From Myxococcales bacterium UBA1203 (lineage in GTDB: Bacteria; Myxococcota; Myxococcia; Myxococcales; UBA5297): a stretch of DNA of 64,000 nt. Numbering within the stretch: the first letter of the stretch is position 1; the number at the start of each line of letters is the position of its first letter. The DNA is taken from the NCBI GenBank assembly GCA_002309695.1, contig DBXV01000016.1, forward strand, positions 212,818-276,817. The letters run 5' to 3'. The notes beneath the pieces were generated by a model. That model searched no databases. It was not told the DNA's origin and saw nothing but the letters and a program-made list of their open reading frames with translations. A program made the position numbers and the translations under genes. Below are positions 9,976 to 17,351 of the stretch, piece by piece.

Positions 9976-10425
9976 TCAGAGCTTTGCGAGCCGGTTTTTG
10001 ACAGCCGCGCTGACGGTTTTGCCGTCGGCCCTCGCGCCTGCCTTGGCCAGAACCGCTTTCATCACCGCGCCCATCTGCTTCGCGCTCACCGCTCCCGTTT
10101 CCGCGATGGCCTCTTCCACCAGCTTGTCCAGCGCCTCGGGCGAGAGCTGTTCCGGCTGATATTTTTCGAGGACGCGCGCTTCCGCTTCCTCGCGGCCTGC
10201 CAGGTCTTCTCTGCCGGCCTGGCGATAGACGCCGATGGATTCGCGGCGCTGCTTCAGCGCCTTCTCCACCAGTTTGATGACTTCATCGTCATCCAGGTCA
10301 TGGCCGACTTCGATTTCGCGGGTCGTGATGGCGGATTTCAGAAGCCTGAGAGCGCTGAGCGCGGCTTCGTCCCGGGACTTCATGGCCGCTTTCAAATCTT
10401 CATTGAGACGTAATTTCAGAGACAT
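9976..10425 (-). CDS. YqeY/GatB-like domain protein
   Basis: The 149-residue protein matches the YqeY family across its length: the N-terminal LKLRLNEDLKAAMKSRD, the central QRRESIGVYRQAGREDL and the C-terminal MGAVMKAVLAKAGARADG. The fold resembles the tRNA-binding tail domain of GatB, the subunit of the tRNA-dependent amidotransferase. The family is often found between rpsU and dnaG, as here. Its biochemical role is not settled. The start is ATG 10425, which gives the family's normal length; longer in-frame starts to 10470 have no support. Confidence 0.92.
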   Translation of the reverse strand: MSLKLRLNEDLKAAMKSRDEAALSALRLLKSAITTREIEVGHDLDDDEVIKLVEKALKQRRESIGVYRQAGREDLAGREEAEARVLEKYQPEQLSPEALDKLVEEAIAETGAVSAKQMGAVMKAVLAKAGARADGKTVSAAVKNRLAKL

Positions 10426-10619
10426 GGCGCGGTGGCCTCGCTGTGGATGGAGGAAATGCTGTCCCCTCACCCTTAAGCAGTCTCATCTGCTCAGGCCGTC
10501 CGCCGGCGTCGGTAAATTTTTGCGCCGGTGAAGCCGGAAACGCCGCCGGAACGGCCGCACTCAGAGCGCGCCTGACCATGTCCGGTGACGGCTGCGTGAG
10601 AGCGAAAGAGGGACTGCAC

Positions 10620-10657
10620 AAAAAAAAACCGACCCAAAAGAGATTCTTTCGGATCGG
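10620..10657 (-). terminator. Terminator/attenuator between rpsU and yqeY
   Basis: On the minus strand a 7-bp stem with one G-T pair (10657-10651 with 10635-10629) is followed by a run of at least eight T. As in the classical operon, a partial terminator here would let rpsU be expressed above dnaG and rpoD. About 195 bp separate it from the yqeY start; I see no convincing internal promoter there. Confidence 0.7.
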
Positions 10658-10688
10658 AGTTTTTCCCTGAGAAAGGAAATGCGGCGGA

Positions 10689-10883
10689 TCAGTAAACCTT
10701 GCGCATTTTCTTCACGGCCCGCTTTTTGGCCGCGAGGGCTTTCTTCTTCTTCTTGATGGAAGGCTTCTCGTAGTGCTCGCGCTTGCGAATCTCCGAGAGA
10801 ATGCCCGCCTTCTCGCACTGTTTTTTGAATCGCTTGAGGGCGTTTTCAAAGGACTCACCGTCCTTGACTCGTACTCCTGGCAT
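10689..10883 (-). CDS. rpsU: 30S ribosomal protein bS21
   Basis: The 64-residue basic protein fits bS21: [20 protein letters not shown], then an extended basic helix [16 protein letters not shown]. bS21 sits near the 3' end of 16S rRNA and assists initiation. The start ATG 10883 has a near-perfect GGGAGGT site 7 nt upstream; a longer reading frame to 10949 is excluded by this. It is the first gene of the rpsU-yqeY-dnaG-rpoD operon. Confidence 0.96.
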   Translation of the reverse strand: MPGVRVKDGESFENALKRFKKQCEKAGILSEIRKREHYEKPSIKKKKKALAAKKRAVKKMRKVY

Positions 10884-10930
10884 TCGATTCACCTCCCTTC
10901 TTTCAGTATCAGAAAAAAAAACGACGCGCG

Positions 10931-10959
10931 CCGCTAGCGGGGCGTCCATGGCTTGTCAA
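10931..10959 (-). promoter_or_regulatory. Promoter of the rpsU-yqeY-dnaG-rpoD operon
   Basis: On the minus strand a perfect TTGACA (10959-10954), 17-bp spacer and TAGCGG (10936-10931) are followed by the discriminator CGCGCG. It gives a leader of about 40 nt before the rpsU start. Confidence 0.65.
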
Positions 10960-11004
10960 CCCATAAAAATGAAAAAATCGGCCTCGAAAATCAGCCCCCG
11001 AACA

Positions 11005-11709
11005 TCAGCCGTGAATGCCCTCAGCCAGAAACAGGTCCCCCGATTCCTTCCACAGAACGACAATGATCTGGTCGCCCAGCTGGCCGATGGAGAAGTATTT
11101 CGTGTGATCAATGGGCCATTCAGAAAGATGCGCGGGCCATTCACCAAAATGTTTGGTCATTTCATCCACAGAAAAAATCTGCACCCGTGACACATTGGCA
11201 TTCTGAAGACGCGGATTTTGCGTAATTCTGGCAAATTCTTTGAGCAGATTATCCGCGGAATCAGATTTTCTGTTTTCAAAATAAAGTCCCTCGGGAACGC
11301 AGAGCTTGGGGAGATTGTCCAAATCCTTTGTTTGCAGAAGCGCATAAAAAGCCACGGCGAATTGATGGAGTTTATTCCGTTTCTGCTGTTCCTTCTGCAG
11401 ACGCATTGTCTCCTCAGCGCGCTTGGTCAAAGCCGCCAGCTGCTCCTCGCTGATTTCCGTTTTTCCCTGAAAGATATTTTGAATCATTTGCTCAGTCATC
11501 TCGGCGTCGCTGTCGGACGTTCCGGAAAGGATTTCCTGAGGGGTTGGCACAGGCGGATTTGCCTCAGCACCGGGCTGCTGCGCCGCATTTTCAGTCGGCG
11601 CCGGAGGAGGATTGTCCTCGGCCAGGGATGCGCCGGAAAAGCTGAACAGCGAAATAAATGCGGACAGGACCAGAAAACGCTGCGAGCGATATAATGCCAT
11701 GAGGTTCAA
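11005..11709 (-). CDS. Secreted or periplasmic protein of unknown function
   Basis: The 234-residue protein has a signal peptide (hydrophobic FLVLSAFISLFSFSG, cleavage likely after ASLA). A Pro/Asn/Glu-rich linker of about 35 residues follows, then a helical, Gln/Lys/Glu-rich segment and a compact C-terminal domain (about 110-234) with a single cysteine. I do not recognise a family. The start is uncertain: TTG 11709 sits 5 nt from AAGGA, whereas ATG 11700 is 14 nt away; both give a usable signal peptide. The gene is monocistronic, between the rpsU promoter and a divergent nfu-like gene. Confidence 0.7.
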   Translation of the reverse strand: MNLMALYRSQRFLVLSAFISLFSFSGASLAEDNPPPAPTENAAQQPGAEANPPVPTPQEILSGTSDSDAEMTEQMIQNIFQGKTEISEEQLAALTKRAEETMRLQKEQQKRNKLHQFAVAFYALLQTKDLDNLPKLCVPEGLYFENRKSDSADNLLKEFARITQNPRLQNANVSRVQIFSVDEMTKHFGEWPAHLSEWPIDHTKYFSIGQLGDQIIVVLWKESGDLFLAEGIHG

Positions 11710-11826
11710 CCAAATCCTTTCTGGGGATTATCTTTTATAAAAATTGCCGGCGTCATTGCCTCCCGATGTTACAAAAAAAGATACAAGACGCGGGTGGCAG
11801 ACGCCGGCATGAATCAGTAGGGGCGC

Positions 11827-11843
11827 GCATCCTCGAAGGATGC
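11827..11843. other. Perfect small hairpin in the divergent intergenic region
   Basis: A 7-bp perfect inverted repeat (GCATCCT, 3-nt loop, AGGATGC) lies between the secreted-protein gene and the nfu-like gene and is followed on the plus strand by a T-rich tract with interruptions. It could be a weak terminator, an operator, or part of an untranslated leader. Confidence 0.3.
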
Positions 11844-11911
11844 TGTTTGTTTTATTAAAGTAGATAACCCGGTTCTGCAATACGCAGATTTTGTAAGGTG
11901 ATCGGTGATTG

Positions 11912-12349
11912 ATGATGAATGAGGAAAATAAGCAGGAAATGTCTCAGGAAGAAAACGCTGCCGATAAATCCGCGCAAAATGCGCCAAATGCGGCGGAAGA
12001 CGCGGAGATGACCCCGGCGGCAGCCGCGCTTTATCCAAAAGTGCTGGAAATTATTGAGGATATTCGCGGAAGCCTTCAGGCGGACGGCGGCGACATTGAG
12101 CTCTTAACGATTACTCCTGAGCTCAAGGCAAAAGTCCGCCTCGTGGGCGCCTGTTCGGGCTGTCCTCACGCAGCGCTGACGCTGCGCTACGGCGTTGAGC
12201 GTTTTTTGTGTGAGAACATTCCTGAACTGAATGGACTGGAATCGGTGGATCCAATTCCCGGCCTCGATGACTGGGGCGATTTGGATCCCTGGGGGGAAGA
12301 TGCCGCGGAGAGCCCTTCTCCCGCGCCTTCTCCTGCGGATGAGCAGTGA
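11912..12349 (+). CDS. NifU C-terminal (Nfu-type) Fe-S scaffold protein
   Basis: A Nfu domain at residues of about 40-110 carries the adjacent hallmarks LQADGGDIELL and the Fe-S ligand motif CSGCP. Two such subunits normally bind a [4Fe-4S] cluster between CxxC pairs and pass it to apo-proteins. The N-terminus (Glu/Asn/Gln-rich) and the acidic Pro/Ser-rich C-terminus are extra low-complexity tails. ATG 11912 and ATG 11915 are both possible; the ribosome-binding site is weak. It converges with the SDR gene, with only 21 bp between the stops and no clear terminator. Confidence 0.88.
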   Translation: MMNEENKQEMSQEENAADKSAQNAPNAAEDAEMTPAAAALYPKVLEIIEDIRGSLQADGGDIELLTITPELKAKVRLVGACSGCPHAALTLRYGVERFLCENIPELNGLESVDPIPGLDDWGDLDPWGEDAAESPSPAPSPADEQ

Positions 12350-12370
12350 CGGCGTCCGCCGAGGGATGAG

Positions 12371-13183
12371 TCACATCGTCCGGCGCAGGCTTCGGCCGCC
12401 GTCCGCAGCGAGGATTTGGCCGGTCAGCGCCGCAGCCGGGTCAATGAGCCCCATGAAGGCGTGAACAATTTCACGCGTTTTTCCCGCGCGGCCGGCAGGA
12501 ATGTTCGTCAGCGCGGGCGCGTCGGGCTGCCCGGCTTCCGGTGAGAGCTCCGTCAGGCCGACAGCCAGGGCATTGACCCGAATCATCGGTGCCAGCTCCA
12601 GAGCCAGACATTGCGTCAGCATCGCCAGTCCGGCTCTGGACGCACAGTAGGCCGCGCCGTTTTTCCAGGGGATGACCCCGCCGCCCACGTCGATGATGTT
12701 GACAATGGTGCCGCGGCCGCGTGTCCGCATCTGACGGATGGCTTCCCGGCAGCAGGCGCCCGGTGCGGCCAGATTCGTCATCGTCAGCTCGTGCAGGCGT
12801 TCGTCGGAGAGTTCGAGGATGGGGCCGCGGATGAAAATGGACGCGGCGTTCACCAGAATCGTGCATCCGTTCATCCGGGCACTGGCCTCGAAGACAGGGG
12901 GGATGGATGTCAGGTCGGCCAGGTCCGCCTGAACGGCCTCGAAGCGAACGCCGCGCGTCTCAGCGCAGCTGGCCAGATGGCTGAGTCTTTCAGCAGACGC
13001 CGCCGCCGGCCGCCGGTGCACGGCGACAAGATTCGCCCCCGCCCGAATGAGGCTTTCCGCCAGGTGGACGCCGAGTGCTCCGGTGGCGCCCGTGACAACG
13101 GCAGTTTCACCTGCAGCCAGTCTGCTTTGCGTGCTGCCGCTGCGGCCAATGGGACCGTCAAATGTTTTTTCTTGTTTCGACAT
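12371..13183 (-). CDS. Short-chain dehydrogenase/reductase with altered active site
   Basis: The 270-residue protein has a classical Rossmann fold. The dinucleotide motif is TGATGALG near residue 35 and VNAAS (the NNAG equivalent) follows. The C-terminus ends LAADGG. The active-site tyrosine occurs in AAYCASRAG, where the usual YxxxK lysine is Arg. The catalytic Ser position reads as Asp (NIIDVGG), as in pteridine reductases. It may therefore be pteridine-reductase-like, or of reduced activity. Substrate unknown. ATG 13183 gives a normal N-terminus before the Rossmann motif, though no strong ribosome-binding site is visible. Confidence 0.85.
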   Translation of the reverse strand: MSKQEKTFDGPIGRSGSTQSRLAAGETAVVTGATGALGVHLAESLIRAGANLVAVHRRPAAASAERLSHLASCAETRGVRFEAVQADLADLTSIPPVFEASARMNGCTILVNAASIFIRGPILELSDERLHELTMTNLAAPGACCREAIRQMRTRGRGTIVNIIDVGGGVIPWKNGAAYCASRAGLAMLTQCLALELAPMIRVNALAVGLTELSPEAGQPDAPALTNIPAGRAGKTREIVHAFMGLIDPAAALTGQILAADGGRSLRRTM

Positions 13184-13331
13184 CGGGATGAGACATGAAC
13201 GGCGCGGCGGAGAAATGGGCCGAACGAGGGCTGGAATGCCGGGCCGCCAGAGAGGTGGACGCTCCATCGTTCGGGGCGCTCCTGAAAAACACAGGCTTCA
13301 GTCAGCCTAGAACAGGGAAGGATGGAGAACG

Positions 13332-13670
13332 ATGGCGCCGAGCGGCAGTGAAAGAGTTGTGGAGGTCATGGTTGAAAGCATGACCGACGTCCAGGCGAAG
13401 CTGCAGATCATGAACGATGTCCTGAATGTGATGGACTGGGCGATTGAGAGCGCTCTCGAGGAGCTGGAGGGAAGCGGGAGCATCGCGTCGGGCGAAGAGG
13501 GACTGCTTCAGGAATACAAGAAGGCAATCAAGACGCTGCGCAAGCGCGGCTTCACACGCCCCAGACCCGCGGGCAGCGGCGTGCAGTGCCCCGGCTGCCA
13601 GGCGAGGCTGAAGAATATCTCCGGCAAGCCCGGAGAGCGATGCGACTGGTGCGGCTACGTCTTTTCGTGA
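13332..13670 (+). CDS. Small zinc-ribbon protein, unknown function
   Basis: The 112-residue protein has a long amphipathic helical N-terminal part (residues of about 10-75) and a C-terminal zinc ribbon with CPGC (near 86) and CDWC (near 104). Zinc ribbons of this type usually bind nucleic acid or protein partners. ATG 13332 follows a GGAG at 4 nt. It is divergent from the SDR gene, with about 150 bp between starts. No family name can be given. Confidence 0.72.
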   Translation: MAPSGSERVVEVMVESMTDVQAKLQIMNDVLNVMDWAIESALEELEGSGSIASGEEGLLQEYKKAIKTLRKRGFTRPRPAGSGVQCPGCQARLKNISGKPGERCDWCGYVFS

Positions 13671-13751
13671 GCGGTTCATCCGGCGCAGATGCGGCCTGCT
13701 GAGCTGTTTTGCCGGGCATGAAAAAGCTGAAATTTTTGCCCAAAAGTTCAC

Positions 13752-13780
13752 TTGAAAGAGACCGGCAGAGCGACTAACGG
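13752..13780 (+). promoter_or_regulatory. Promoter of rplC
   Basis: TTGAAA (13752-13757), a 17-bp spacer and TAACGG (13775-13780) are followed by an alternating GC discriminator (GCGCGCG). Transcription from here gives a leader of about 120 nt before rplC that includes the hairpin at 13832-13862. Confidence 0.55.
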
Positions 13781-13831
13781 GCGCGCGCTTTTCAGCCGGG
13801 GCCATAGGCTGGCAGCCGTCTGAAAGCCCTT

Positions 13832-13862
13832 GGGGCGGGAATGTCTCCCGCCCTTTTCTTTT
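13832..13862 (+). terminator. Intrinsic terminator/attenuator in the rplC leader
   Basis: An 8-bp perfect GC-rich stem (GGGCGGGA 13833-13840 with TCCCGCCC 13846-13853) and 5-nt loop precede TTTTCTTTT. It ends only about 46 nt before the rplC start. It may end transcripts from the zinc-ribbon gene. Because it lies downstream of the rplC promoter, it more likely attenuates rplC. A second inverted repeat (CAGCC/GGCTG near 13793-13812) precedes it and could be part of a switching structure. Confidence 0.65.
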
Positions 13863-13908
13863 GTTTGGGAACCTCTGCGCGTGACGCACGTTCCAAGGAG
13901 TCAAAGAG

Positions 13909-14628
13909 ATGTCTCAAGGAGTTGTGGGAACCAAAGTCGGCATGACCCAGATTTTCGGTGAGGACGGAACTTCCATCCCTGTCACTGTCATCCGGGTGGC
14001 CCCCAATGTCGTGGTCGGCAAGCGCACTGCTGACAAGAACGGCTACACCGCTGTCATGGTCGGCTACGATCCGGTTCCGGAGCGCAAGCTGAGCAAGGCA
14101 GAGGCTGGGGTGTTCAAAAAGGCCGGCGTCGCCCCTGCCCGCACGCTGAAGGAATTCCGCATTTCTCAGGAAGAGCTGGATGCGCTCAAGGCGGGCGATG
14201 AGATCAAAGCCGATGTGTTCCACAAGGGACAGTTCGTTGATGTCATCGGCACGACCAAGGGCCGCGGCTTTGCGGGCGTTGTCGTTCGCTATGGGATGAA
14301 GGGCACGGCGCGCAACGCTCAGTCCGCTCACGAGTATCACCGCCACATCGGCTCCATCGGTCAGCGCAAGACCCCTGGCCGCATCTGGAAGGGCAAGCAC
14401 ATGCCCGGTCACCTGGGCGTGGAGCGCGTCACCATTCAGAATCTTCATGTGGTGGACGTCGATCTGGAGAACAACCTCCTGCTCATCCACGGCGCGGTTC
14501 CCGGTCATCGCGGCAGCCTCGTGACCATACTGCCTGCTGTGAAGCGCAAGGCGGATAAGCCAGTTCTCGGAACCATCATCGCGGATGCCGGCGATGACAA
14601 AAAGAAGAAGAAGCCCGGCAAGAAGTAG
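13909..14628 (+). CDS. rplC: 50S ribosomal protein uL3
   Basis: uL3 is an early assembly protein near the peptidyl-transferase centre. The 239-residue protein starts GVVGTKVGMTQIFGEDG and has the typical central GTTKGRGFAGVV and GSIGQRKTPGRIWKGKHMPG segments. An extra Lys-rich C-terminal tail of about 15 residues is present. ATG 13909 follows AAGGAG by 10 nt. Usually rplC sits between rpsJ and rplD in the S10 operon; here neither neighbour is present, and the gene stands alone with its own promoter, leader hairpin and terminator. Confidence 0.97.
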   Translation: MSQGVVGTKVGMTQIFGEDGTSIPVTVIRVAPNVVVGKRTADKNGYTAVMVGYDPVPERKLSKAEAGVFKKAGVAPARTLKEFRISQEELDALKAGDEIKADVFHKGQFVDVIGTTKGRGFAGVVVRYGMKGTARNAQSAHEYHRHIGSIGQRKTPGRIWKGKHMPGHLGVERVTIQNLHVVDVDLENNLLLIHGAVPGHRGSLVTILPAVKRKADKPVLGTIIADAGDDKKKKKPGKK

Positions 14629-14666
14629 TTCTCAAAATAGGAGCTGATTCTCCCGGCTGTTCTGAA

Positions 14667-14700
14667 AGGGAGGCGTCTTTGAGAGGCGCCTCCCTTTTTT
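14667..14700 (+). terminator. Rho-independent terminator of rplC
   Basis: A 9-bp perfect stem (AGGGAGGCG 14667-14675 with CGCCTCCCT 14687-14695), 11-nt loop and six T residues lie 38 nt after the rplC stop. Together with the upstream hairpin it isolates rplC as a single-gene unit. Confidence 0.92.
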
Positions 14701-15023
14701 ATTGCCGTTTTATTGCCGTGCCGCCGCCGCTGTGCATCCCGTGAAGTTCAAGGCGGAATTCCGGTAATCCTTTTGAGCTTTGATGTTGTTTTGAGATTGC
14801 GCTCCTGCCCCCCTCAGAATGTCTTAAAATGGCTGAAATTGTGTTCGTATATTTATGCTGAAAAAATAATAGAAAAGTCGGCTGTTCTGAGGTGAAATTC
14901 TCAAAAATATCTTTTGAACTCCGTTCGTCCGCCACTAAGCTTCGCGCCCATTTTTCGGGAAGTGAACGTCCAGAAATTTACCGGACACATTCCGTTGTTC
15001 AAATGACATCCAGAGGCTGACAC
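14701..15023. other. AT-richer intergenic region before the surface nuclease unit
   Basis: No gene is supported here. A 78-codon minus-strand frame (14699-14935) has no family resemblance and no ribosome-binding site. The stretch 14840-14920 is clearly AT-rich and should hold the promoter of the 15024-21718 unit, but no clean -35/-10 pair with 16-18 bp spacing stands out. Confidence 0.4.
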
Positions 15024-17318
15024 ATGACATCGAACCCCTTGGCACGCCGTCTTCGTTCACTTGCCGCCGCGATGGCCGTAGGCACGGCGGCCCTGTATTC
15101 ATCGCAGGCATCAGCTGTTCAGTATGAAAGTGAAATTGATATTTCCAGCGAGCAGGACCTCTACGACCTGCAGCTGGAAGGCGATATTTCCGAAGAGACA
15201 CTGGAGACGCTGCTGGCGATGTTCCAGTCGGGCATCGATTTGAATACGGCGAGCCCTGAGGAAATCTATGAGCTTCCCAACCTGACCTATGAGCACGTCA
15301 ACGCCATCATTGCGTATCGGAAGAGCGCTCATGGCATTGAGAAGCCGGAGTCGCTGGTGGCCGCCGGCGTTCTGGATGAAAAGCTGCTGCTCCAGATTTT
15401 GCCATTCATCAGCCTGTCGGACGTGAGCAAGGGGAAAAAGAAATACGTCGGCGGCAGCGTCAAATACGGTCTCGCCGCCTCGACGGACGATACCAAGGCG
15501 CCGCCGATGTATGCTAGGCTGCGGCTGAAAGCGCCCTTCAATATCCAGGGCGGACTGCTTCTGATGACGACCCGAAACATGATTAAGAAGGTCTATTCAG
15601 AAGATGACTTGCTGTGGGCTGACCGGCCTGGCTACTCGCTACATGTGCCGAAGTATTATGTTCAGTGGAAGAACTCGAATTTTAAGGTCATTGCAGGCAC
15701 ATACCGGATTGGTTTTGGCGAGCGGCTGACACTGGATAATTCCACAAAGTCCAATCCCAATGGATTCTATGCCGACGATGCCTATAATACCCCGCAGGAC
15801 CTGGCCGCGGCGTGCAAGGAATCCAAGGGCGATTACAGCGGGACAGAAGAGCTCTGTAATGGTGTTCAGGGGGTTGAGACGGGCGACTACACATGGAGCC
15901 ATGGTTTCCGGGGTGTCGCCGCTTCCGGAAAGCTGGAGCTCCCGGATGTAGAGCTCAATGGGACCGTATTTATTTCGTATGAAGATAAGTCCATTTATCA
16001 ATATGAATTGTATGACACGGAAGCCTGCGAGGATCCGCACAGCTCCTCCAAAGATTGCAAGACGCCGCCGATTTATGTGGCTCTGGATGAAAATGACGAC
16101 CTGTATGGCAGCGGCATCAAGCACAGCTACAGGACGCTGCCCAGCATGTTCCGGGAGCTGGCGGGCGGCGGCAACGCGACCATCAAAATCGGCCACACAG
16201 GTTTTGTGGGGGTGACGGGCTACGGCGCCAAAAGCACCTTTGATGATTTGAGCCCCTATAAGCTGGACTTTCAGGAGTGGTCGCGCATTCCCTATGGCGG
16301 GCCGTATGGTGCTATTGGCCTCAATGGCGGTGTTTATCTGAACAAAGTAAGCCTGTTTGCCGAATTTGCCCGGTCGTTTGACTCAATGCCTGACGGGAAG
16401 GGCGGCGGCTACGGCGTGGTTCAGCGGACGGTGTACAATCCCAGCAAAAAGCAGGAGCTGGAACTGACCATCCGTTACTATGACCGGGATTTTGCGAACC
16501 CCTATTCGCGGGCGACGGCGGCCGCAGACGAGTATGACGGCAACCGCGGACGCAATGAGTTCGGCCTGCGGCTTCGTTATTATGGCCGTTTACCTGACTG
16601 GGTTTTCAGTGGGCAGGCCGACTGGTGGATGTGGCCCCACGATGCGCTCACCTATGATAAAGATTTGCCTGAAGGTGAAAGAACAGTTGTCGATAATTCG
16701 ATGCCCAAGGGGACGAGCCATCTGAATTTAAAGACGCGCGTTCAGTTTGTCGGTTTTGATCTGGTCCAGCCGTGGCTCTCATTTGAATATCGCAACCGCG
16801 ACCTTGGATTTAATGATAATTCCTATGAAAATTCCAAAGGAGAGCTGGTCGGTTCCTGTTACGATGCCGGTTCGGAATATGTGAAACTGAGCGATGAAGC
16901 CGATGCCAGCGTCAAATGCCGCGGGCAGTTTTATCGGGCGGGAATCGGGACGAAAATTGAGCCCCTCAAGAAGCAACTGTGGTTTGATTTGCGTTACCAG
17001 CATGAATTCCTGAATGATAAAAAATATGTCGATGAACTGCGGCAGGATGTGATTTTTTCGCTGGGCGCCACCTATAAGCCCATTCCAGAGCTGAACATCC
17101 GGGCAAGATTCAGGTATCTCTTTGAAGACATCAAAGACAACGAGGCAAAAGAACAGTCCATCTGGGCTTATCTGGCGGTAGGATATAAGCTGATGAAACT
17201 TTATACCTTTAATCTGCGCTACGATTTCTACCATTATCTGGATGACCGCAAGGCGACCATTGAGAAAGACAGCCGCTCGCAGCACAGATTCCGCTTCGAT
17301 TTTGAAGCTAAATTCTAA
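15024..17318 (+). CDS. Helix-hairpin-helix plus predicted outer-membrane beta-barrel protein
   Basis: The 764-residue protein has a signal peptide cleaved probably after ASA near residue 32. Residues of about 65-130 form a ComEA-like helix-hairpin-helix domain (IDLNTASPEEIYELPNLTYE, then a second half). This fold binds DNA non-specifically. The rest alternates polar and aromatic residues in short strands (KYYVQWKNSNFKVIAGTYRI, YGRLPDWVFSGQADWW) and ends in Phe, as outer-membrane barrels do. ATG 15024 follows AGAGG by 7 nt. It is the first gene of a four-gene unit with two SNase-fold lipoproteins and a lamin-tail lipoprotein. A DNA-binding outer-membrane channel is possible but inferred. Confidence 0.78.
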   Translation: MTSNPLARRLRSLAAAMAVGTAALYSSQASAVQYESEIDISSEQDLYDLQLEGDISEETLETLLAMFQSGIDLNTASPEEIYELPNLTYEHVNAIIAYRKSAHGIEKPESLVAAGVLDEKLLLQILPFISLSDVSKGKKKYVGGSVKYGLAASTDDTKAPPMYARLRLKAPFNIQGGLLLMTTRNMIKKVYSEDDLLWADRPGYSLHVPKYYVQWKNSNFKVIAGTYRIGFGERLTLDNSTKSNPNGFYADDAYNTPQDLAAACKESKGDYSGTEELCNGVQGVETGDYTWSHGFRGVAASGKLELPDVELNGTVFISYEDKSIYQYELYDTEACEDPHSSSKDCKTPPIYVALDENDDLYGSGIKHSYRTLPSMFRELAGGGNATIKIGHTGFVGVTGYGAKSTFDDLSPYKLDFQEWSRIPYGGPYGAIGLNGGVYLNKVSLFAEFARSFDSMPDGKGGGYGVVQRTVYNPSKKQELELTIRYYDRDFANPYSRATAAADEYDGNRGRNEFGLRLRYYGRLPDWVFSGQADWWMWPHDALTYDKDLPEGERTVVDNSMPKGTSHLNLKTRVQFVGFDLVQPWLSFEYRNRDLGFNDNSYENSKGELVGSCYDAGSEYVKLSDEADASVKCRGQFYRAGIGTKIEPLKKQLWFDLRYQHEFLNDKKYVDELRQDVIFSLGATYKPIPELNIRARFRYLFEDIKDNEAKEQSIWAYLAVGYKLMKLYTFNLRYDFYHYLDDRKATIEKDSRSQHRFRFDFEAKF

Positions 17319-17351
17319 TTTAAGGAAATGGCGGAGGTTGGAGAGGATAAT

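Noticed and set aside
14699..14935. Minus-strand 78-codon frame
   Set aside because: It has no ribosome-binding site or homology, and it overlaps the rplC terminator.
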